From Spirochaetia bacterium (GTDB taxonomy: Bacteria > Spirochaetota > Spirochaetia > Treponematales > Treponemataceae), in NCBI GenBank assembly GCA_900769325.1, contig CAAGGF010000129.1, positions 1-11,291 on the forward strand: DNA of 11,291 nt, read 5' to 3'. The position numbers and the translations under genes are program-made. Shown here in pieces: positions 1 through 6,964 of the stretch. The stretch's first letter is position 1; each line of letters begins with the position of its first letter. The notes under the pieces were generated by a model. That model worked only from the letters and a program-made list of their open reading frames with translations. It did not search any database and was not told the DNA's origin.

Positions 1-145
1 TCACTCAAACGGCTGCAGTAAAATAAATATGCTGTATTACAGCTAACTAAAAAATAAAAAGTGTCACCAAATTGACACCAGTGACTTTTAAAACTGTCAC
101 CTTTTTTGGGTGCATATCAGCTCCAATCCCTCACGCTTAAAACAC
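1..145. other. Non-coding upstream region with short palindromes and TGTCA/TGACA repeats
   Basis: No convincing gene is seen here. The stretch holds a 13-base palindrome (GCTGTA, one base, TACAGC) at 31-43. It also holds a cluster of alternating TGTCA and TGACA words at 62-66, 73-77 and 95-99, with a shorter TGAC at 82-85. TGTCACC occurs twice, 33 bases apart. GTGAC at 81-85 can pair with GTCAC at 96-100, and a T run follows at 102-107, so a weak + strand terminator of an upstream gene is possible. An array of regulator half-sites would explain the words equally well. Confidence 0.35.
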
Positions 146-174
146 TTGACTTTCGACTAATTTGAAATTATACT
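146..174 (+). promoter_or_regulatory. Sigma70-type promoter of the DUF4143 ATPase gene
   Basis: TTGACT at 146-151 and TATACT at 169-174 are separated by exactly 17 bases, close to the sigma70 consensus. Transcription would start near 180-182, giving a leader of about 27 bases that carries the AAGGGGG ribosome binding site at 197-203, four bases before the ATG at 208. The promoter sits inside a perfect inverted repeat (152-188), so it is probably regulated. Confidence 0.7.
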
Positions 175-188
175 CCAAATTAGTCGAA
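152..188. promoter_or_regulatory. 13-bp perfect inverted repeat bracketing the -10 box (likely operator)
   Basis: TTCGACTAATTTG at 152-164 is the exact reverse complement of CAAATTAGTCGAA at 176-188, with an 11-base spacer. The left arm fills the -35/-10 spacer. The -10 hexamer lies in the gap between the arms, and the right arm covers the expected start of transcription. A dimeric protein bound here would block RNA polymerase. A good candidate ligand is the downstream ATPase itself, which contains a winged-helix segment; that link is inference. As RNA, only the right arm would be transcribed, so an operator is likelier than a terminator. Confidence 0.65.
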
Positions 189-207
189 CTACACAAAAGG
201 GGGCTTT

Positions 208-1425
208 ATGTATATAAACCGTCACATTCTGCCATATTTGAACAGAATGAAAAAACAGTTCAGAGTTCTCTTAATTACCGGTTCCCGTCAAGTCGGAAAA
301 TCTACTTTGCTAAAAGAAAAACTTCTCCCGGATTATGGATATGTTACCCTAGATGATTTTACGGAACTTGGATTAGCACAAAAAGATCCAGCTCTGTTTT
401 TCAAAAATCATCCGCTTCCTGTTATTGTTGACGAAGTACAGCGAGCCCCAGACCTGTTTTTGCAAATAAAGCTTCTTGCAGACGGCTCAAAAAATAAAGG
501 ACAATTAATTCTTACAGGGTCACAAAGCTATAGGCTCTTGAGTAAAGCGGCAGATTCTTTGGCAGGACGTGTTTGCATCATCAATATGACATCTCTTTCG
601 CTTAGAGAAAAATACGCAATTGATTTTAACACAGAATTCTTACCGACATCTGAATACATCGAATCTCGAAAACAAAAAATAAAGCCATATAAAAACTTAT
701 GGAATCATATATGGCGTGGAAGTATGCCGGAGCTGGCAGATGAGTCAATCGAATGGGAACCATTTTACCGCTCGTACATAAGGACATATCTTGACCGCGA
801 CGTAGCGGATATAATAAGCCAGAAGAATCTTGTAAAGTTTCACAATTTTATGCAGTGCCTTGCAGCTCGGGTTGGAGAACTGTTTAACGCAGATTCCATC
901 GCCCGTGATGTTGGCGTTACAAGCAAAACAATTTCCGAATGGACAAGCATCCTTGAATCTTCCGGTGTAATCCGTCTTTTGCAGCCTTATGAAAAAAATG
1001 TATCCAACAGAGCCGTAAAAACTCCAAAAGTCTTCTTTATGGATACAGGCTTGGTCTGCTTTTTAGTAGGCTGGTCTTCTGCAAGTGTAGCAATGAACGG
1101 CGCAATGTCTGGCAGTCTTTTTGAAAACTTTGTTGTAAGCGAAGTAATCAAATCATATTACAACGCCGGCCACGAAACCGAAAAAATCTTTTTTTACCGC
1201 GACAAAGACAAAAAAGAAATAGATTTGATAATCGAAAAAGACAATATCCTCTACCCAATCGAAATCAAAAAATCAGCCCGTCCAACAATAGACATGGCAA
1301 AGCATTTCTCTGTTCTGTCTAAAATCGCTGGAGTTTCTGTTGGTCAGGGCTGCATTATTTGCCAGTGCGATAATCCTCTGTATTTGAGCAATGAAGTTAT
1401 TTCGCTGCCGGTTGAGTATGTGTGA
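208..1425 (+). CDS. AAA ATPase with DUF4143 C-terminal domain
   Basis: Cytoplasmic ATP-binding protein of the AAA/DUF4143 type, 405 aa, full length for the family. Visible parts are a Walker A at residues 25-33 (GSRQVGKST), a Walker B VIVDE at 72-76, and a sensor-like LTGS at 102-105. A winged-helix-like segment follows at about 222-261 (LFNADSIARDVGVTSKTISEW). The C-terminal DUF4143 domain contains a PD-(D/E)XK-like signature: D339, then E352-I-K354. The ATG at 208 is chosen for the AAGGGGG Shine-Dalgarno just upstream and for its distance from a strong promoter. The stop overlaps the first bases of the hsdS translation-start region, so the two are probably co-transcribed. The molecular role of this family is poorly known; a DNA-associated or toxin/defence-linked ATPase is plausible. 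The family call is firm and the function is not. Confidence 0.85.
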   Translation: MYINRHILPYLNRMKKQFRVLLITGSRQVGKSTLLKEKLLPDYGYVTLDDFTELGLAQKDPALFFKNHPLPVIVDEVQRAPDLFLQIKLLADGSKNKGQLILTGSQSYRLLSKAADSLAGRVCIINMTSLSLREKYAIDFNTEFLPTSEYIESRKQKIKPYKNLWNHIWRGSMPELADESIEWEPFYRSYIRTYLDRDVADIISQKNLVKFHNFMQCLAARVGELFNADSIARDVGVTSKTISEWTSILESSGVIRLLQPYEKNVSNRAVKTPKVFFMDTGLVCFLVGWSSASVAMNGAMSGSLFENFVVSEVIKSYYNAGHETEKIFFYRDKDKKEIDLIIEKDNILYPIEIKKSARPTIDMAKHFSVLSKIAGVSVGQGCIICQCDNPLYLSNEVISLPVEYV

Positions 1426-1436
1426 GGAGGGATGGG
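1424..1436 (+). promoter_or_regulatory. Ribosome binding site that fixes the hsdS start at 1437
   Basis: GAGGAGGG at 1424-1431 is an almost ideal Shine-Dalgarno, ending five bases before the ATG at 1437. An in-frame GTG at 1422 would put this motif inside the coding region and leave that start without a ribosome binding site. The site overlaps the TGA (1423-1425) of the ATPase gene, which implies translational coupling. Confidence 0.7.
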
Positions 1437-2573
1437 ATGGAAGAGTGGAAAGAATGTAAACTAAAAGATATCTGTGATTATGGAAAAGACAGAATTGAAG
1501 TTTCATCACTAGATAATACAAATTATATCTCAACAGAAAATATGCTTCCAAATCGTGCTGGTATAACAATAGCCACGACATTACCAACAGGTGAATATAC
1601 ACCAAGCTTCGAAATTGATGATACTTTAGTTTCTAACATTCGACCTTATTTTAAGAAAATCTGGAAAGCAACTTTTTCAGGTGGATGTTCTGCTGATGTT
1701 TTAGTATTTAAAGCAAAAGAAAATGTTTCCAAAGAATATTTGTATTATGTTTTAGCTGATGATGAATTCTTTAAATACAGCATGACAACATCAAAAGGAA
1801 CAAAAATGCCACGTGGGGATAAAACTTCAATAATGAATTATCCTATAAAACTTCCCCCTCTCCCCACCCAGCAAAAAATCGCCGCCATCCTCTCATCCCT
1901 CGACGACAAAATCGAACTGAACAACAAAATAAACACCAACCTCGAACAGCAAGCCCAAGCCCTCTTCAAAAGCTGGTTCGTAGATTGTATGAATTCAACT
2001 ACAAAAATGTCAGATATTATTGATGTTCGTGATGGAACTCATGATTCACCTAAACCTCAAGAATCTGGTTATTTATTAGTAACATCAAAACACCTGGAAG
2101 CATATTCAATTAATCCTACTAATGCAAACTTTATTACAAAAGAAGATTATGACAAAATTAATGAACGAAGCAAAGTAGATAATGGAGACATTCTTTTAAG
2201 TATGATAGGGACTGTTGGAATTGTTTCTTTAGTAATTGATACCCCTGTAACTTGGGCTATTAAAAATATTGGTTTGTTCAAGACTTCAAAAACACCTAAA
2301 ATAAAATATTATTTGCTTAATTATTTAAAATGCGATGATATAAGAAACTATATTGAACAACATTTGGCAGGAAGTACTCAAAAATATATTAGCCTTTCTG
2401 AGTTACGCAATTTACCAATAAATATTCCTGAAAAATCCATACTAGAAAAATATAATAATATTGTTACACCAATTTATGAACAAATTATAAATAATACAAA
2501 TGAAATCAAAAATCTAAAGGAACTTCGTGATGCTTTATTACCAAAGTTGATGAATGGTGAAGTTGAGGCATAA
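1437..2573 (+). CDS. hsdS: Type I restriction-modification specificity subunit (HsdS)
   Basis: DNA-recognition subunit that would direct HsdM, and HsdR when present, to a bipartite target. From the ATG at 1437 it has 378 aa, normal for HsdS. TRD1 covers about residues 1-137. A central conserved helical spacer runs from 139 to 183 (LPPLPTQQKIAAILSSLDDK, then ELNNKINTNLEQQAQALFKSW). TRD2 covers about 184-330, and the second conserved repeat ends in LRDALLPKLMNGEVEA. No frame break is seen. The spacer is rich in C-ending codons (CTC, CCC, ATC, GCC), whereas both recognition halves are AT-rich. This looks like domain exchange through the conserved spacer. It follows the DUF4143 ATPase directly and is followed within two bases by a nuclease-like gene. 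No hsdM lies in the window; it may be just upstream, or supplied from elsewhere. Confidence 0.93.
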   Translation: MEEWKECKLKDICDYGKDRIEVSSLDNTNYISTENMLPNRAGITIATTLPTGEYTPSFEIDDTLVSNIRPYFKKIWKATFSGGCSADVLVFKAKENVSKEYLYYVLADDEFFKYSMTTSKGTKMPRGDKTSIMNYPIKLPPLPTQQKIAAILSSLDDKIELNNKINTNLEQQAQALFKSWFVDCMNSTTKMSDIIDVRDGTHDSPKPQESGYLLVTSKHLEAYSINPTNANFITKEDYDKINERSKVDNGDILLSMIGTVGIVSLVIDTPVTWAIKNIGLFKTSKTPKIKYYLLNYLKCDDIRNYIEQHLAGSTQKYISLSELRNLPINIPEKSILEKYNNIVTPIYEQIINNTNEIKNLKELRDALLPKLMNGEVEA

Positions 2574-2575
2574 AA

Positions 2576-3034
2576 ATGGATATTGAAGAATTAACGGGCG
2601 CAATAAATTCTTGCTTAGATAAACTATATGAAAACGATTCTTATTTGATATTAAATTATTCTAAAGATGAACCTAAACATACTTCTGAAAGATCAATAGT
2701 ATTCCGTTTTGGTATTTATTTTGAAGAGTTCGTAAGAGAAAAATTGCCCAGCTATAATTTAGATTCTGAATATAACCGAAATAAAGCAGATAAGAAATTC
2801 TTGCCTAGCTGGAAATCTGGATGCTACCCAGATATTATCATTCATAAAAGGGGAAGTAATGATGATAATTTTTTAGTAATTGAATTTAAGACTTGGTGGA
2901 ACTCAGAGCAGTCTGATGATAAACAGAAAATTAAAGAATTCTGTACATCTGATACATATCGATATAAGTATGGATTCACAATTTTACTAACAAAAAATAG
3001 AAAAGATGTAAAAGTAGAAAATATACATATTTGA
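2576..3034 (+). CDS. Small PD-(D/E)XK nuclease-like protein
   Basis: A 152-aa cytoplasmic protein with a compact restriction-endonuclease-like fold signature. An N-terminal helix carries E38 (HTSERSIVFRFGIYFEEF). An EYNR motif lies at 65-68. SGCYPDIIIHKRG places D86, and LVIEFKT places E103 and K105, giving D-x16-E-x-K. I recognise this as a widespread family of hypothetical PD-(D/E)XK proteins, usually named only by fold. The start follows the hsdS stop by two bases, with GAGG at 2565-2568 as ribosome binding site, so it is translated from the hsdS transcript. The neighbouring AAA_13 ATPase makes a nuclease plus ATPase pair likely. Whether it cleaves DNA or RNA cannot be told from the sequence. 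It is strongly AT-rich, like the ATPase gene after it. Confidence 0.7.
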   Translation: MDIEELTGAINSCLDKLYENDSYLILNYSKDEPKHTSERSIVFRFGIYFEEFVREKLPSYNLDSEYNRNKADKKFLPSWKSGCYPDIIIHKRGSNDDNFLVIEFKTWWNSEQSDDKQKIKEFCTSDTYRYKYGFTILLTKNRKDVKVENIHI

Positions 3035-3078
3035 AACTGAAACTTCAAATAAAAGAGAAATAAATATTTAATACTTCC

Positions 3079-3096
3079 TATAATAAAACTAAGAGG
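3079..3096 (+). promoter_or_regulatory. Possible -10 box and Shine-Dalgarno before the AAA_13 ATPase
   Basis: A consensus TATAAT lies at 3079-3084 in the 68-base gap before the ATG at 3103, and AGAGG at 3092-3096 is the ribosome binding site. No good -35 is visible at the right distance, and the leader would be only about 12 bases long. An internal promoter is possible, but read-through from hsdS is at least as likely. Confidence 0.3.
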
Positions 3097-3102
3097 ATAG
3101 CA

Positions 3103-5241
3103 ATGGATATAACCTTAAAAAATTGCAACAATATCGAAGATGGCAAAATCCATATTGAAGAAAAGAAATTGAATATCAAGTATGGATTAAACGGTACAGG
3201 AAAGACAACTATTGTAAAAGCTTTAAAATTAGTATCAGATAATTCTGATTTAAAAGAATTACTCCCATATAAGTATCGAAAACAAAAAAAGAGCAGCTTA
3301 TATCCTGAAATAACAGGTCTTGAGCAAATAAAAAAAATCAAAATTTTTAATGAAGACTATATAAATAAATTTGTATTTCAAGAAGACGAATTACTAAAAG
3401 GTAGTTATGAAATATTTATACGGGATACTCAATTCATGCAATGTGAAAACCGAATAAATTCCTTTTTGGAAAATATAAATAATACTTTTACAATTAATAA
3501 TGAATTAAATATTTTTATCGAAAAAACATCCAATTTTTTAAAAAATTGTAAACAGAATACAGATGGTTCTTTTTCTCAAAATAGTGTTTTGGGTAAATCC
3601 TTAATAAATGGCAATAAATTGGAGAATCTTCCAATAGAAATCAAAGTTTATTCTAAATTTTTAAACAGTAACAGAAGTACAGATTGGTATACATGGCAAG
3701 CAAAAGGTATTGAAGAGTTTTATAATCTGTCTTCGCGTTGTCCATTTTGCGCAAGAAAAAGTGTTCATAGTTTGGATAAAAGTATCCAGGGGGTTCATGA
3801 ACACTTTGATAAATCATATGTAACCAATTTGAATAAAATGTTGGTCTCTTTCGAGGATATTTCTGATTATATTACCACGTCTTCACGAAATAAAATAAAA
3901 AAATTAAAAAGGTGCATAGAATCTTTGAATGATGAACAATTATCTTTTATAAAGGAAATTTTAAATGAGATTGAATTAATTAATCAAAAAGTTATAAATA
4001 TGCGCAATCTAAGTTTTATGACTTTAAAAGATATAACCGACATAAAGCTTGAAATACATAATTATCTTATTGATATAAATAATTATACTCACCTATGTTC
4101 AAAAAGAACAAAAGAGTTAATTAAAGTTATCAATCTGCAATTAAAAAAATTATTAAAAACAGGCTTAAAATTACAAGAACAAATCATAAAGCAAAAAGGG
4201 TATTTGGCAAATTCCATAGGGCGATATTCAAATGAAATTTCAGAATTTTTAAAATACGCAGGTTTCAACTATTCTGTAAAGTTTAATACAGAAGATAACC
4301 AAGCAAAATTGAATTTATATAGTGGTGATTATAAAGTTACAGAAGGAAATAGAACATTAAGTTATGGTGAAAAGAATACTTTATCCCTGGTTATGTTCAT
4401 GTATGAATCATTAAAAGAAAAGCCAGATTTAATAGTTCTTGACGATCCAATTTCTTCATTTGACGGAAACAAAAGATTCGCTATTCTACATAAACTGTTT
4501 ATTGAAAAATCTTCAAATAAAAATGTAAAAATCAATTTCAGAAATACTACAGTTATCATGCTAACACATGAATTTTCAGTACTAGTAGATATTGTTAAAA
4601 CTATGCATAAGCAAATGGGAAATTCTACAACAACTTATTATATTTACAATAATAACGGAGCTTTATTGGAAAAAGAAATTAAACATCAAGATATAAAAAC
4701 GTTTATTCAAATTGCTGATGAAAATATTCAAAATTCAAATGAAACAATTAATAAACTTATATTTCTGCGAAAAAGATTTGAAGTAGAAAACATAAAACAA
4801 CTCGAATGGAACATTCTATCATCCCTTTTTCACAAGGATGATAAGCCTAAACAACTTACTATAGATGGAAAAAAAATAGATATGCCTGATAGCAATTATA
4901 AACTTGGCTTAAAAAAGATTATAGAACGAATTAGTACGTTTGATTATCAGAGTTTATTGAAAGACTGTCGTGATGTAAATTTAATGTATGCAAAATATAA
5001 ATCAAGTAAAAGTAATTATGAAAAATTACAAATATACAGAATTATAAATAACGATAACTCTTCAAACTCTGTTATAAAAAAATTTATAAATGAAACATTT
5101 CATGTAGACAATGACTTCATTTATCAATTGAATCCGTTAGAATATGAATTAGTTCCAAATTATGTCATTGAAATATGTAATAGAGAATTGGAAGAAATAG
5201 TAAGAAACCAAAAAAAAGCAGGCGTTGCGGGCGGCGTTTGA
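3103..5241 (+). CDS. AAA_13 ABC-type ATPase of the PrrC/RloC kind
   Basis: A 712-aa ABC/SMC-like ATPase. Walker A is GLNGTGKT at residues 28-35. The ABC signature is LSYGEKNTL from 419, Walker B is LIVLDD ending at D447-D448 (followed by PISSFD), and the H-loop is H489 in LTHEF. A long Lys/Glu/Leu-rich helical region of about 120-400 holds C213-P-F-C216, which resembles the zinc hook of RloC. After the ATPase core, R556-x3-E560 and H577 (in NILSSLFH) recall the Arg-Glu-His set of PrrC-type anticodon nucleases. The Glu-to-His spacing is shorter than in E. coli PrrC. PrrC/RloC proteins are tRNA-cutting suicide defences, often encoded beside type I restriction genes, which fits here. The last residues (AGVAGGV) are read from a GC-rich repeat and may have replaced the original end. 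The family call is good; the anticodon-nuclease activity is a hypothesis. Confidence 0.8.
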   Translation: MDITLKNCNNIEDGKIHIEEKKLNIKYGLNGTGKTTIVKALKLVSDNSDLKELLPYKYRKQKKSSLYPEITGLEQIKKIKIFNEDYINKFVFQEDELLKGSYEIFIRDTQFMQCENRINSFLENINNTFTINNELNIFIEKTSNFLKNCKQNTDGSFSQNSVLGKSLINGNKLENLPIEIKVYSKFLNSNRSTDWYTWQAKGIEEFYNLSSRCPFCARKSVHSLDKSIQGVHEHFDKSYVTNLNKMLVSFEDISDYITTSSRNKIKKLKRCIESLNDEQLSFIKEILNEIELINQKVINMRNLSFMTLKDITDIKLEIHNYLIDINNYTHLCSKRTKELIKVINLQLKKLLKTGLKLQEQIIKQKGYLANSIGRYSNEISEFLKYAGFNYSVKFNTEDNQAKLNLYSGDYKVTEGNRTLSYGEKNTLSLVMFMYESLKEKPDLIVLDDPISSFDGNKRFAILHKLFIEKSSNKNVKINFRNTTVIMLTHEFSVLVDIVKTMHKQMGNSTTTYYIYNNNGALLEKEIKHQDIKTFIQIADENIQNSNETINKLIFLRKRFEVENIKQLEWNILSSLFHKDDKPKQLTIDGKKIDMPDSNYKLGLKKIIERISTFDYQSLLKDCRDVNLMYAKYKSSKSNYEKLQIYRIINNDNSSNSVIKKFINETFHVDNDFIYQLNPLEYELVPNYVIEICNRELEEIVRNQKKAGVAGGV

Positions 5242-5357
5242 GCCCGCAGAAGGGGTAGCGGACAAGCCAACAAAGCGGAGAGAACCGGCACTGCTTGCAG
5301 TGGCGATTCGTGGAGCGACTTGGCTTGGGAGCGAGGGGAAGACCTTCCCCTCATTTC
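5213..5357. repeat. GC-rich multi-hairpin element at the end of the AAA_13 gene
   Basis: Base composition changes sharply from AT-rich to GC-rich. Stems seen are TGCGGGC 5226-5232 with GCCCGCA 5242-5248, whose loop contains the gene's TGA, and CAAGCCAA 5263-5270 with TTGGCTTG 5320-5327. The second stem encloses CACTGC 5289-5294 with GCAGTG 5297-5302. A further stem pairs GAGGGGAA 5333-5340 with TTCCCCTC 5345-5352. The nested layout looks like a structured dispersed repeat or an RNA fold. A transcription stop for the upstream operon is possible, but no U-run follows. Copy number in the genome is unknown from here. Confidence 0.5.
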
Positions 5358-5361
5358 CTCC

Positions 5362-5439
5362 AAAAGTAAAATAACAATCTCTCTTATTTTACTTTCCGGC
5401 TTAAAAGTAAAATAAGACTCTCTGGTATTTTACTTTTAA
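5362..5439. repeat. Two tandem 34-bp palindromic repeats between convergent genes
   Basis: Units at 5362-5395 and 5403-5436 (period 41) differ at four of 34 positions. Each is itself an inverted repeat. AAAGTAAAATAA 5363-5374 pairs with 5384-5395, and a 14-base arm 5401-5414 pairs with 5426-5439. The second hairpin includes the stop codon of the antitoxin gene (TTA at 5436-5438 on the + strand). The place between two converging genes suggests a bidirectional terminator, although the stems are AT-rich. The mismatches lie in the loops and at the loop-stem edge, while the arms are conserved. Confidence 0.6.
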
Positions 5440-6635
5440 TTGTTAAACATCTTCCTTACAACCCCGTTCCCAATCAAATTATTGAAAACGGTATATTTCT
5501 TGTTTTCAAAGCGAAGGCGGCCGGCTGGAATTGCGGGGCTGATATGCTGTTCTTCTGCAAAATTCCTTATTGCAATTGGAGTGGAAGAAATTGTCAGACC
5601 CGAAGTTTTCCAGATATTCATAGGTATTAACATTTCTTTTGCATATGTATCGGCTTCTCTTTCAATTGTTTTGCTCATTTCATTTGTAATATCATCAAAG
5701 TAAGTGGCATTGTTTTTTGACAGATGTTTTTTTACATGTGCAAGTTCGTGGAAAAGTGTAAACCAGAAAGAGTCGAGGCGGTCATAGCGTAAGGTTAGAG
5801 CAATTAAGGGGCTACCATCTGGCATAAGCATTGAAGAACCATCAAGGTGTGATTTTTCAAGATGTTCTTCTATAATAAAATGGATGCCTACTTTATTTAA
5901 CAATTCTTTTGCAAGCTTTGGACCTTGGTCAAAAACACTGAGCATTGCAAGGTGTGAAAAGAATTGTTCTGTAAGAACATCTTTATCCCATTTTGGCAGT
6001 TTTTCTGCAGCGGCAAGATTCATAACTCTTATTCGCCAGGCCATAAGAATGTCATCAAGATTTTCAGATTCTTTATTTTCTGACTTTCTGTTATAACAAA
6101 GAGCAACATCCTGAATATTGAAGTTTCCAATAAATTTAATTATCAGTTCTTCCTTTAATCCTTTTGCCTGAGACAGAGTTCCGTCAAAGAAGTTTGTAAA
6201 CCAACCGCGTTTATACATTTCTGTAAATGGAAAGTTTATTCCATGTTCCATGATAGAAGAGTCTGGTAATTCTTTTCTAGATTCCTGAATAAGAACTTCT
6301 GCGGGAATTCCTAAACCTTCGTGAAGTTTGCGAATCATATTAAGGCTAAGAGCTCTTTTTCCGGATAATACTTCTGAAACTTTAGATTTACTTCCAATAA
6401 AGGGAATTAAATCTTTGCTTTTAAGTCCTTGCTGTTCCATGCGGAATTTTATTGCAGTCACAGGACTTGGAAGATCTATAGGGTATTTTTCTTCTTCGTA
6501 AATTTCTACAAGCTTTGTAAGGAGTTCCAGTTCGTCACCTGCTGGAGTTCCTGGTTCTGCTTCAAAAATTTCATCAATACGTTTGAGGATTTTTTCATAA
6601 TCATTTTTTGTCTTTATAAGTTTAATATCGGCCAT
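5436..6635 (-). CDS. higA: HigA-type antitoxin fused to an ImmA/IrrE metallopeptidase
   Basis: A 399-aa protein. Residues 1-55 resemble the HigA N-terminus. A Cro/C1-type helix-turn-helix spans about 60-116 (FRMEQQGLKSKDLIPFIG, then KSKVSEVLSGKRALS). The C-terminal half is an M78 (ImmA/IrrE) Zn-peptidase: H296-E-L-A-H300 with third ligand E327 in EREADTYAKEML. Plain HigA antitoxins are much shorter; this is the HTH-peptidase fusion form. It should neutralise HigB and repress the shared promoter, and the peptidase may cleave itself or a regulator under stress, as ImmA does. The start ATG overlaps the toxin stop by one base (TAATG) and has GGAGG seven bases upstream, so translation is coupled. 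All peptidase ligands are intact. The peptidase target is unknown. Confidence 0.85.
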   Translation of the reverse strand: MADIKLIKTKNDYEKILKRIDEIFEAEPGTPAGDELELLTKLVEIYEEEKYPIDLPSPVTAIKFRMEQQGLKSKDLIPFIGSKSKVSEVLSGKRALSLNMIRKLHEGLGIPAEVLIQESRKELPDSSIMEHGINFPFTEMYKRGWFTNFFDGTLSQAKGLKEELIIKFIGNFNIQDVALCYNRKSENKESENLDDILMAWRIRVMNLAAAEKLPKWDKDVLTEQFFSHLAMLSVFDQGPKLAKELLNKVGIHFIIEEHLEKSHLDGSSMLMPDGSPLIALTLRYDRLDSFWFTLFHELAHVKKHLSKNNATYFDDITNEMSKTIEREADTYAKEMLIPMNIWKTSGLTISSTPIAIRNFAEEQHISPAIPAGRLRFENKKYTVFNNLIGNGVVRKMFNN

Positions 6636-6928
6636 TAAATTTCCTCCACATTTATACTGTCGTACTCTTTATGAGTTCCAACAAATCTAATGTATATGAT
6701 TTTGAATTTGTAATTGACTTTGACAACCAGCCTGTATTTATTTCCACAGATATTAAATACAACTCGGCTACCCTTTAAGATACTGGCAGAACGATATTTT
6801 TCTTTTATGTCCGCAGGTCCATTCCATGAAGCTGCTAATACTTCCTGATGCCATGCAGAGAGAGCTTCTTTTGAATCCGGTTCTTTTTCCCAGTATTCTC
6901 TTAATGTTTTTAGAGCAATTATTCGCAT
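6635..6928 (-). CDS. higB: HigB-type mRNA interferase toxin
   Basis: A 97-aa RelE-superfamily toxin of the HigB type, expected to cut mRNA on the ribosome. The family pattern is clear: a W-N-G-P-A-DIKEKY stretch near residue 35, SASILKGSRVVFNICGNKYR around the middle, and the closing FVGTHKEYDSI. Length is normal and no break is seen. It is first in its operon, overlapping the antitoxin by one base; the toxin-first order is typical of higBA. A GGGG run 12 bases before the ATG is the only candidate ribosome binding site, so toxin translation may be weak compared with the antitoxin, whose site is strong. It is expressed from the promoter at 7017-6989. Confidence 0.85.
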   Translation of the reverse strand: MRIIALKTLREYWEKEPDSKEALSAWHQEVLAASWNGPADIKEKYRSASILKGSRVVFNICGNKYRLVVKVNYKFKIIYIRFVGTHKEYDSINVEEI

Positions 6929-6964
6929 TAAAAAGAAGTTCCCCTTTGCTAGTTGATGTAAACT

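Noticed and set aside
1..207. Tail end of hsdM upstream of the ATPase
   Set aside because: No HsdM-like residues appear in any frame before position 208, so hsdM, if present, ends outside the window.
162..356. A 64-codon + strand open frame covering the promoter region and the start of the ATPase gene
   Set aside because: It begins inside the operator, overlaps the ATPase in another frame, has no ribosome binding site and resembles no protein I know.
1422..1436. GTG at 1422 as the hsdS start
   Set aside because: It would place the strong Shine-Dalgarno inside the gene; the ATG at 1437 begins the usual MEEWKECKL-type HsdS N-terminus.
5160..5363. A - strand open frame of 67 codons in the GC-rich element
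   Set aside because: It is a by-product of the GC-rich repeat, is antisense to the AAA_13 end, and has Arg/Ala/Leu/Ser-rich sequence without a fold signature.
5362..5439. Start of a CRISPR array
   Set aside because: There are only two units, the interval between them is 7 bases, the units are palindromic across their length, and no cas gene is present.
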